Positions 1-5,701 of a stretch of 9,218 nucleotides of DNA are shown here, in pieces. The notes under the pieces are model-generated. The model was not told the origin of the DNA and ran no database searches. It saw only the letters and a list, made by a program, of their open reading frames with translations. The translations under genes and the position numbers were made by a program. Position 1 is the stretch's first letter. Every line of letters starts with the position of its first letter. The DNA is from Spirochaetales bacterium (GTDB taxonomy: Bacteria; Spirochaetota; Spirochaetia; Sphaerochaetales; Sphaerochaetaceae): positions 1 to 9,218 of the forward strand of contig JAGBRG010000334.1 in NCBI GenBank assembly GCA_017632495.1. Reading direction: 5' to 3'.

Positions 1-756
1 AAAGAAGGTCGCTTCAAGACCATTCTATCCAGCCCCATCACTTCCGCCCTGTTCTGGCTTTTAGTCTGGCAGCTTGCATCGATGGCCGTCGGTAAAGAGC
101 TGATCCTTCCCGGTCCGGTTCGAGTCTTCAGGGCCTTGGCAACACTTGCAACTCAAGGTGTTTTCTGGACCAGCATTCTCATGACGCTGTTTCGCATCAC
201 GTTCGGCTATGTGATCGGAGTCATTGCAGGATGCGCCCTTTCTTTTGCCTGCTGCTCCTCCGTCTTTCTTGATTCCCTTCTCTCTCCCGTGGTGAAGATA
301 GTCCGTGCAACCCCGGTGGCCTCATTCATCATTCTGGCCATGCTTTGGATGAGCAAGGGCGCTGTTCCCATTCTGATGTCAGCCATGATTGTCACACCCG
401 TGATCTGGGGCAATCTGAACGAGGCCTACAGAAGCCGCAATGTAAAGCTCTTTGAAATGGCCCGTGCATACAATCTGGGAAGAAAGAAAACTTTCCGCTA
501 TGTGCTGGTTCCTTCAATGATGGCCTCTCTTAAGGCTGCCTGCATCACTTCCTTGGGCTTTGCCTGGAAATCAGGCATCGCGGCCGAGGTTCTGAGCCAA
601 CCCAAGAAGGCCATAGGCTCGAACATTTTCTTTTCCAAGGTGTACCTCGAGACGGCGGATCTTTTCGCATGGACGGCTTCCGTCATTGCTTTGAGTTTTC
701 TCCTCGAGCGCCTTGTGAAGCGTCTTTTGGAAAAGGAGGTTTCCCATGAAAATTGA
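1..756 (+). CDS. ABC transporter permease, NitT/TauT (SsuC-like) family, 5'-partial
   Basis: Inner-membrane permease of an ABC importer of the nitrate/sulfonate/taurine type; it forms the translocation path and docks the ATPase encoded next. The frame is open from base 1, giving 251 residues. A hydrophobic segment (about residues 13-30, ALFWLLVWQLASMAV) lies before the first in-window ATG at 82 and is the expected first membrane helix, followed by the family's LPGPVRVF motif. So 82 is an internal Met and the true start is probably only a few codons upstream of the window. Several further hydrophobic helices follow. The EAA-type loop that contacts the ATPase is visible at about 472-555 (EMARAYNLGRKKTFRYVLVPS: a Glu-x-Ala-Arg-Ala start, a Gly, then VLVPS). 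The gene ends with TGA overlapping the ATPase start by 11 bases, indicating translational coupling. The substrate cannot be deduced; thiamine-precursor and other small-molecule importers share this fold. Confidence 0.9.
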   Translation, partial: KEGRFKTILSSPITSALFWLLVWQLASMAVGKELILPGPVRVFRALATLATQGVFWTSILMTLFRITFGYVIGVIAGCALSFACCSSVFLDSLLSPVVKIVRATPVASFIILAMLWMSKGAVPILMSAMIVTPVIWGNLNEAYRSRNVKLFEMARAYNLGRKKTFRYVLVPSMMASLKAACITSLGFAWKSGIAAEVLSQPKKAIGSNIFFSKVYLETADLFAWTASVIALSFLLERLVKRLLEKEVSHEN

Positions 757-1321
757 AAACCTCTGTTTCAGCTATGGAAAAAAGGTCGTGTTCAGCAATC
801 TGAACATCCAAAGCGACAGCAAGATAATCTGCCTGATGGGAAAATCCGGATGCGGAAAGACAACGCTTTTACACCTTATTGCGGGCCTTCTGAAACAGGA
901 CAGCGGAAACATAACAGGCATAGATATGCCTTGCTCTCTGATGTTCCAGGAGGACAGACTTCTTCCCTGGCTAAATGCAAAAGAGAATGTTGCTCTGGTT
1001 CTTGAAAACAAGGATGACAAGAAGGCTTCGGATATTCTTCGGAGTCTTGGCATTGAGCCTGTCATGGAGCTTTCCAAGATGTCAGGAGGAATGAAAAGGC
1101 GCGTGGCGCTTGCAAGAGCGCTTGCATTCGAATCAAAGACCCTTCTTCTGGATGAGCCTTTCAAGGGTCTGGATGAGAATCTCACAAACAGCTGTGCTCA
1201 GCTGATAAAGAAAGAAGGAAAGCTCACCATTGTCTCGACGCACTCTCAAAAGGAGGCCGAGGCACTTGATGCGACGATAATACGGATTGACGATCCGGAC
1301 AAAATAGGTATTAAAAACTGA
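746..1321 (+). CDS. ABC transporter ATP-binding protein, compact, NitT/TauT (SsuB/TauB-like) family
   Basis: Cytoplasmic ATPase that powers the importer whose permease is encoded just upstream. All nucleotide-binding motifs are present in order: Walker A GKSGCGKTT (residues 32-40), Q-loop with FQEDRLLPW (67-75, close to the FQEPRLLPW of SsuB/TauB), signature MSGGM (112-116) followed by KRRVALARAL, Walker B TLLLDEPFKGLD (132-143) and the H-loop His166 in VSTHS. At 191 residues it is clearly shorter than the usual 240-260 of this family: the distances between motifs are trimmed and almost nothing follows the H-loop region. It is therefore a minimal but apparently complete nucleotide-binding domain. 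The start ATG at 746 has AAGGAGG at 733-739 and overlaps the permease end. Codon choice is more mixed (more AAA, CTT, GGC) than in the hydrogenase genes that follow. Confidence 0.92.
   Translation: MKIENLCFSYGKKVVFSNLNIQSDSKIICLMGKSGCGKTTLLHLIAGLLKQDSGNITGIDMPCSLMFQEDRLLPWLNAKENVALVLENKDDKKASDILRSLGIEPVMELSKMSGGMKRRVALARALAFESKTLLLDEPFKGLDENLTNSCAQLIKKEGKLTIVSTHSQKEAEALDATIIRIDDPDKIGIKN
1287..1314 (+). promoter_or_regulatory. Possible internal promoter before hydC
   Basis: Inside the last codons of the ATPase gene, TTGACG (1287-1292, five of six matches to a sigma-70 -35 box) is separated by 16 bases from TATTAA (1309-1314, four of six matches to a -10 box). Transcription would start near 1321, giving a leader of about 18 bases before the hydC ATG. 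It could let the hydrogenase genes be expressed more strongly than the transporter genes. The match is weak at the -10 box and lies in coding sequence, so it may be chance. Confidence 0.25.
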
Positions 1322-1328
1322 TCCAATT

Positions 1329-1333
1329 GGAGG
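1329..1333 (+). promoter_or_regulatory. Ribosome binding site fixing the hydC start
   Basis: GGAGG at 1329-1333 sits five bases before ATG 1339. An in-frame TTG at 1327 would overlap this ribosome binding site and has no Shine-Dalgarno sequence of its own, so the ATG at 1339 is the start used here. Confidence 0.8.
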
Positions 1334-1338
1334 AAAAA

Positions 1339-1827
1339 ATGGCAAAGCTTCAGGAAAAAGCTGTCGCTCAGATCAAGGAGATCTGCTCCCGTTACAAGAA
1401 CGAGAAGACACCTCTCATGATGATTCTCAGCGACATCCAGAACGAGTACGGATACATTCCGCTCGAGGTGCAGGAGCTGGTCTCGGCCGAGACCGGAATC
1501 TCTGTCGCCGAGATTTACGGGGTTGTGACCTTCTACTCGTTCTTCTCTCTGAATCCCAAGGGAAAGTACATCATCGGATGCTGTCTTGGTACGGCCTGCT
1601 ACGTCAAAGGTGCGCAGAACGTCATTGACAAGTTTTCCGAGATCCTTGGAATCAAACCGGGACAGACCACTTCTGACGGACTGTTCACTCTTGATGCCCT
1701 GCGCTGCATCGGAGCCTGCGGAATCGCACCGGCTGTAAGCATCAGCGGCACCGTCTATCCAAAGATGTCCGTAGACAAGGTTCCGGCCATCATCAAAGAA
1801 CTCAGGGAAAAGGAGGGTGCACTCTGA
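1339..1827 (+). CDS. hydC: [FeFe]-hydrogenase gamma subunit, NuoE-like [2Fe-2S] protein
   Basis: Small electron-transfer subunit of the cytoplasmic NAD(H)-linked HydABC hydrogenase, related to NuoE of complex I and HndA of Desulfovibrio. The 162-residue protein has the family's helical N-terminal part (about 10-75, including NEYGYIP and VVTFYSFF) and then a thioredoxin-like [2Fe-2S] domain. The four ligands are visible: C82 and C87 (C-x4-C, in CLGTACYVKGA) and C123 and C127 (C-x3-C, in CIGACGIAP). Length matches HydC/NuoE proteins (about 160). Its partner is the NuoF-like protein encoded next, with which it shares a one-base stop/start overlap (TGATG at 1825-1829). The ATPase gene ends 17 bases upstream. 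Stand-alone complex I NuoE is the alternative, but the following hydA gene makes the hydrogenase role clear. hndA would be an equivalent name. Confidence 0.94.
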   Translation: MAKLQEKAVAQIKEICSRYKNEKTPLMMILSDIQNEYGYIPLEVQELVSAETGISVAEIYGVVTFYSFFSLNPKGKYIIGCCLGTACYVKGAQNVIDKFSEILGIKPGQTTSDGLFTLDALRCIGACGIAPAVSISGTVYPKMSVDKVPAIIKELREKEGAL

Positions 1828-3710
1828 TGATTAAGACTGTTGAAGAATTGAATCAGAAAATCTCCGTCTGCACCAAGTGTCTCGATGACAAGATCAAGGG
1901 TCTGGACAGCAAGAGACACATCGTTCTCTGCGGAGGAACAGGATGTCTTTCAAGCCATTCGGACGAGATCAAGGCAAAGTTCGAGGACGTTCTGAAGCAG
2001 AAGGGTCTTTCAGATAAGGCTACGGTCAACCAGGTCGGATGCTTCGGATTCTGCTCACAGGGCCCGTTCGTGAAAATTTATCCGGAAGACACCCTCTACA
2101 GACTGGTCAAGGTCGAAGATGTTGAGGAGATTGTCGAAAAGGACATCAGAAACGGTGAGATCGTTGAGCGCCTTCTCTATGTCGACCCTGCCACAAAGGA
2201 AAAGGTCGCAAAGCAGGACGAAATCAACTTCTACAAGAAGCAGCATCGTGTCGCACTGTACGGCTGCGGAGTCATCAACCCGGAGAACATCAACGAGAGT
2301 CTGGGCATGGGTGGTTTCCAGGGCCTCAGAAAAGCCCTTTCAATGAGCCAGCAGGATGTGATCAATGACATTCTGGCAAGCGGTCTCAGAGGAAGAGGCG
2401 GCGGCGGATTCCCAACAGGAAGAAAATGGCAGTTCGCCCTCAACTCACAGGGAGATGAGAAATACGTCGTATGTAACGGCGACGAAGGAGACCCGGGTGC
2501 ATTCATGGACCGCTCGATTCTTGAGGGAAATCCCCTTGCCGTCATCGAGGGAATGGTCATCGCAGGTTATGCCATTGGAGCCCAGAACGGTTACTTCTAT
2601 GTCAGAGCCGAGTATCCCATCGCAGTCAAGAGACTTCGCATCGCAATCAAGCAGGCTGAGGCAGAGGGTCTTCTCGGAGACAACATCCTGGGAACAGACT
2701 TCAGCTTCCGCTGTCATCTCAGACTGGGAGCCGGCGCTTTCGTCTGCGGAGAGGAGACAGCCCTTCTCAACTCAATTGAAGGCAAGCGCGGAATGCCCAG
2801 ACCCAGACCGCCATTTCCTGCAGTCAAGGGCCTTTGGGGCAAGCCGACCATCGTCAACAACGTCGAGACACTGGCATGTGTCCCCTACATTCTCAGAAAC
2901 GGTGCCGAGTCCTTCTCTTCCGTAGGAACGGAAAGATCAAAGGGAACCAAGGTCTTTGCTCTGGGAGGAAAGGTCAATAACGTCGGACTTGTAGAAGTCC
3001 CGATGGGAACAACCTTAAGAGAGCTGATTTATGACATCGGCGGAGGAATCCCCAACGGAAAGAAGTTCAAGGCAATCCAGACCGGAGGTCCTTCCGGAGG
3101 ATGTCTGACCGAAGAATATCTGGACGAGCCGATTGACTTTGACAACCTTGTCGCCAAGGGATCAATGATGGGTTCAGGCGGAGCCATCGTCATGGACGAG
3201 GACAACTGTATGGTCGATGTTGCAAAGTTCTACATGGAGTTCATCTGCGATGAGTCCTGCGGAAAGTGCACACCGTGCCGTATCGGAACAAAGCGCATGC
3301 TTGAGATTCTCACCCGCATCACCGAAGGCAGAGGAACAATGGAAGACCTGGCCGAGCTCGAGCAGCTCAGCGACACCGTCAAGACAAACTCGCTGTGCGC
3401 CCTGGGACAGACATCGGCAAACCCGATCAACTCGACTCTTGCCCATTTCAAGGACGAGTATCTTGCACACATCGTGGAAAAGAGATGTCCGGCCCACGTC
3501 TGCAAGAAGCTCATGACCTTCACCATCGATCAGGACAAGTGTATCGGTTGCGGAATGTGTGCAAAGGGATGCCCCGTCAGCGCCATCACCAGAACAGACT
3601 ACGTGGCACCGAACCACAAGCTCGCATCAATGAAGATTGACTCTTCCAAGTGCATCAAGTGCGGAGCCTGTATCAGCACATGTAAGTTCAAGGCAATCGA
3701 GAAGAGATAA
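1827..3710 (+). CDS. hydB: [FeFe]-hydrogenase beta subunit, NuoF-like NAD(H)/FMN flavoprotein
   Basis: Diaphorase subunit of HydABC: binds FMN and NAD(H) and passes electrons through Fe-S clusters to the catalytic subunit; in bifurcating members it is the site where NADH and ferredoxin electrons meet. Domains in the 627 residues: an N-terminal thioredoxin-like [2Fe-2S] domain (C35, C40, C72, C76); a NuoF core with the FMN loop GRGGGGFPTGRKW (189-201), CNGDEGDPGAF (216-226) and GAGAFVCGEETAL (301-313); a [4Fe-4S] site ESCGKCTPCR with C478, C481, C484 and the distant C524; and a C-terminal ferredoxin-like 2[4Fe-4S] domain (C572, C575, C578, C582 and C609, C612, C615, C619). A CPAHVC element (C554, H557, C559) just before the ferredoxin domain resembles the zinc site described in HydB structures; that assignment is inference. 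The length matches HydB of Thermotoga (about 626). Start ATG 1827 has AGGAGG at 1811-1816. It may be called hndC in other systems. Confidence 0.96.
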   Translation: MIKTVEELNQKISVCTKCLDDKIKGLDSKRHIVLCGGTGCLSSHSDEIKAKFEDVLKQKGLSDKATVNQVGCFGFCSQGPFVKIYPEDTLYRLVKVEDVEEIVEKDIRNGEIVERLLYVDPATKEKVAKQDEINFYKKQHRVALYGCGVINPENINESLGMGGFQGLRKALSMSQQDVINDILASGLRGRGGGGFPTGRKWQFALNSQGDEKYVVCNGDEGDPGAFMDRSILEGNPLAVIEGMVIAGYAIGAQNGYFYVRAEYPIAVKRLRIAIKQAEAEGLLGDNILGTDFSFRCHLRLGAGAFVCGEETALLNSIEGKRGMPRPRPPFPAVKGLWGKPTIVNNVETLACVPYILRNGAESFSSVGTERSKGTKVFALGGKVNNVGLVEVPMGTTLRELIYDIGGGIPNGKKFKAIQTGGPSGGCLTEEYLDEPIDFDNLVAKGSMMGSGGAIVMDEDNCMVDVAKFYMEFICDESCGKCTPCRIGTKRMLEILTRITEGRGTMEDLAELEQLSDTVKTNSLCALGQTSANPINSTLAHFKDEYLAHIVEKRCPAHVCKKLMTFTIDQDKCIGCGMCAKGCPVSAITRTDYVAPNHKLASMKIDSSKCIKCGACISTCKFKAIEKR

Positions 3711-3722
3711 GGGAGGAAAGCC

Positions 3723-5489
3723 ATGTCATTAGTCAACATTAAGATTGAAGGAATCCCCTATCAGGTGGAAAGCGGCCTCACCATTTTGGAGGCAGCCAGA
3801 AAATGCGGTTACGAAATCCCTTCTCTTTGCGCATTCAACCACGGTGAGTGCAACCAGGGCTCCTGCCGCGTCTGCCTTGTAGAGGCAACAGGCGCCAGAG
3901 GTCTTGTAGCCAGCTGCGTCTACCCCGTAAGCGAGGGAATGGAAATCAGAATCTCCACCCCAAAGGCAATTGAGGCAAGAAGACGCAGCGTCGAGCTTCT
4001 TCTGTCAAACCACAGCAAGGACTGCCAGCAGTGTGACAAGAACGGCACATGTGAGCTGCTCTATGTGGCACAGCTGACCGGAGCAAGGGAGAAGGCATAT
4101 GAAGGTGTCCACTCAGAGACAACCCTCGATGTCCTGGCCCCCGCTCTTATCAGAGACACCTCAAAGTGCATCCTCTGCGGACGCTGTATCGCCCGCTGTC
4201 AGAATGCTCACGGACTCGGCATCCTGGGATTTGAGAACAGAGGTTTCAACACAATCGTAGCCCCTGCTCAGAACAGAAGCTTCCAGAACTCACCCTGCAT
4301 CCAGTGCGGACAGTGCGTATCCGTCTGCCCCACAGGCGCCCTTATGGAGAAGTCGGAAATCGACAAGGTCGATGATGCCCTGAGAGCTGGAAAGCACGTT
4401 GTCATCCAGGCAGCACCCGCTGTCAGAGCCGCAATCGGAGAAGAGTTCGGTTATCCTGTGGGAACACCTACTACCGGCAAGATGATCGCCGCCATGAGAA
4501 GACTTGGCTTTGAGCGTGTCTACGATGTGAACTTCGGAGCCGACCTGACCATCATGGAGGAAGGCACAGAGCTTCTCGGAAGAATCAAAAACGGCGGAGT
4601 CCTTCCCATGATCACAAGCTGCTCACCGGGATGGATCAACTATGCCGAGTGCAACTACTCAGACCTTCTTCCGCACGTCTCAAGCTGCAAGTCCCCGCAT
4701 CAGATGCAGGGAGCCATCATCAAATCCTACTGGGCAAAGCAGAACGGCTATGACCCCAGGGATGTCTTTGTTGTCTCCGTCATGCCGTGCGTGGCAAAGA
4801 AGTTCGAAAAGGACAGACCGATGATGGAGCATGACGGAATCAGAGATGTTGACGCCGTCATCACCACCCGCGAGCTTGCCAAGATGATCAGAAGAAGCGG
4901 AATCAGATATGACATGCTTCCCGATGAGGACTGGGATCAGGACATCATGGGTGACTACACCGGAGCTGCAGTAATCTTCGGTGTCACAGGAGGCGTCATG
5001 GAAGCCGCCCTGAGAACCGTCTACTACAAGCTCACAGGCAAAGAGTACGGAAAGATCACATTCGACGAGGTCCGCGGTCACGATGCAGGTGTCAGAGAAG
5101 CAACTCTGGACATCAACGGAACAAAGGTCAGCGTTGCCATTGCTTCCGGAATGAAGTCTGCAAAGATTCTTCTGGATGAAATCCGCGCAGGAAAGTCCAA
5201 GTACCAGTTCATCGAGATCATGGGATGCCCGGGCGGCTGTATCAACGGCGGCGGACAGCCCTACATCAGACCTGTCTTCCTTCCGCACGAGGATGACGAC
5301 ATCCTTGACACATACAAGGAAAAGCGTGCCAAGGCCCTGTACTCAGAGGACGAAAGACAGACCTTGCGTCAGTCCCACAAGAACCCGCAGGTCATCGAGC
5401 TTTACGAGAAGTTCCTCGGAGAGCCGAATTCGCACCTTGCGCATGAGCTGCTCCACACCCACTACGAGGGAAGAGAAGCTTTCAGATAA
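3723..5489 (+). CDS. hydA: [FeFe]-hydrogenase catalytic (alpha) subunit, group A3-like
   Basis: Catalyses 2H+ + 2e- <-> H2 at an H-cluster in the cytoplasm, taking electrons from HydB/HydC. The 588 residues contain, in order: a NuoG-like [2Fe-2S] domain (C36, C48, C51, C65); a His-ligated [4Fe-4S] site (H97, C101, C104, C110); a 2[4Fe-4S] ferredoxin domain (C149, C152, C155, C159; C192, C195, C198, C202); the H-cluster domain (about 225-510); and a small-subunit-like C-terminal tail (about 525-580, ending LLHTHY). H-cluster motifs: L1 is TSCSPGW (298-304), L2 is MPCVAKKFE (354-362, C356), L3 is GCPGGCINGGGQP (501-513, C502 and C506). Canonical L1 is TSCCPxW, so Ser301 replaces one cysteine. 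Proton-path residues of clostridial CpI appear conserved as E280, E283 and S320. Unlike Thermotoga HydA there is no C-terminal thioredoxin-like [2Fe-2S] extension. Start ATG 3723 follows GGGAGG at 3711-3716, 12 bases after the hydB stop. Confidence 0.96.
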   Translation: MSLVNIKIEGIPYQVESGLTILEAARKCGYEIPSLCAFNHGECNQGSCRVCLVEATGARGLVASCVYPVSEGMEIRISTPKAIEARRRSVELLLSNHSKDCQQCDKNGTCELLYVAQLTGAREKAYEGVHSETTLDVLAPALIRDTSKCILCGRCIARCQNAHGLGILGFENRGFNTIVAPAQNRSFQNSPCIQCGQCVSVCPTGALMEKSEIDKVDDALRAGKHVVIQAAPAVRAAIGEEFGYPVGTPTTGKMIAAMRRLGFERVYDVNFGADLTIMEEGTELLGRIKNGGVLPMITSCSPGWINYAECNYSDLLPHVSSCKSPHQMQGAIIKSYWAKQNGYDPRDVFVVSVMPCVAKKFEKDRPMMEHDGIRDVDAVITTRELAKMIRRSGIRYDMLPDEDWDQDIMGDYTGAAVIFGVTGGVMEAALRTVYYKLTGKEYGKITFDEVRGHDAGVREATLDINGTKVSVAIASGMKSAKILLDEIRAGKSKYQFIEIMGCPGGCINGGGQPYIRPVFLPHEDDDILDTYKEKRAKALYSEDERQTLRQSHKNPQVIELYEKFLGEPNSHLAHELLHTHYEGREAFR

Positions 5490-5514
5490 TAGCGCTTTTT
5501 GTGTGATTACAAAC

Positions 5515-5552
5515 GATTCCGCCCGCTTAAAATGTGGGCGGAATCTTTTATT
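5515..5552 (+). terminator. Rho-independent terminator of the hyd operon
   Basis: Perfect 10-bp inverted repeat GATTCCGCCC (5515-5524) / GGGCGGAATC (5536-5545). It extends by a G-U and a C-G pair to 12 pairs around a 7-base loop (5527-5533) and is followed at once by TTTTATT. It starts 26 bases after the hydA stop codon. It ends the hydCBA (or ABC-hydCBA) transcript and separates it from the PFOR gene. Confidence 0.93.
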
Positions 5553-5558
5553 ACTAAC

Positions 5559-5587
5559 TTGTAAATATATTTATTTCAGTTTATCCT
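5559..5587 (+). promoter_or_regulatory. Possible PFOR promoter overlapping an AT-rich palindrome
   Basis: TTGTAA (5559-5564) and TATCCT (5582-5587) are 17 bases apart, each matching four of six sigma-70 consensus bases. A perfect 12-bp palindrome, TAAATATATTTA (5562-5573), overlaps the -35 element and could be an operator. Alternative -10 boxes are TATATT at 5566-5571 and GATAAT at 5661-5666, but neither has a good -35 partner. A separate promoter is expected here because the strong terminator ends just upstream. Confidence 0.3.
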
Positions 5588-5599
5588 CAATAATGGCAC

Positions 5600-5637
5600 A
5601 AAAGGTCGGGTTAGCCTTTTAGCCGGACTTTTATTTT
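5600..5637 (+). other. Imperfect hairpin with T-rich tail in the PFOR leader
   Basis: AAAAG (5600-5604) can pair with CTTTT (5628-5632), and GGTT (5609-5612) with AGCC (5621-5624, one G-U pair). Between these stems lie imperfect pairs and small bulges; the loop is 5613-5620. The sequence TTTTATTTT follows from 5629. It also contains a direct repeat TTAGCC (5611-5616 and 5619-5624). This could be a weak second terminator, an attenuator in the PFOR leader, or a relic. Only folding and transcript data could decide. Confidence 0.3.
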
Positions 5638-5655
5638 CATTCGAATAAGTATGGG

Positions 5656-5676
5656 CGCCGGATAATAGGGACGGCG
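5656..5676 (+). other. Small GC-rich hairpin ahead of the PFOR ribosome binding site
   Basis: CGCCG (5656-5660) is complementary to CGGCG (5672-5676) across an 11-base loop that contains GATAATAGGG. The right arm ends 10 bases before the AAGGAGG ribosome binding site (5687-5693). It could tune translation start or protect the 5' end of the message, but five pairs in a short region can arise by chance. Confidence 0.2.
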
Positions 5677-5701
5677 AATCCATATCAAGGAGGCTTCTTT
5701 C

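Noticed and set aside
82..84. ATG at 82 as the start of the permease
   Set aside because: The frame is open back to base 1 and the upstream 27 residues encode the expected first membrane helix; there is also no ribosome binding site at the right distance.
1327..1329. TTG at 1327 as the hydC start
   Set aside because: It overlaps the GGAGG that serves ATG 1339 and has no ribosome binding site of its own.
3174..3617. 147-codon open frame on the minus strand
   Set aside because: Antisense to the Fe-S region of hydB; the predicted residues mirror the hydB cysteine and glycine codons and match no family I know.
1827..3710. Complex I (nuoEFG) rather than hydrogenase
   Set aside because: The third gene carries the L2 and L3 H-cluster motifs MPCVAKKFE and CPGGCINGGGQP, which NuoG lacks, and hydB has the extra N-terminal thioredoxin-like and C-terminal ferredoxin domains of HydB.
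4680..5288. 202-codon open frame on the minus strand
   Set aside because: It lies wholly antisense to the conserved HydA H-cluster domain and is explained by the biased codon use of hydA; the product shows no recognisable domain.
5559..5576. Rex repressor box upstream of PFOR
   Set aside because: Only the left half resembles the TTGTTAA-type consensus; the right half ends ATTT instead of ACAA, so I report only the palindrome.
5559..5622. End of a small open frame reaching the intergenic region after hydA
   Set aside because: An out-of-frame run from inside hydA ends in this region, but it crosses the strong terminator and has no ribosome binding site or recognisable product.
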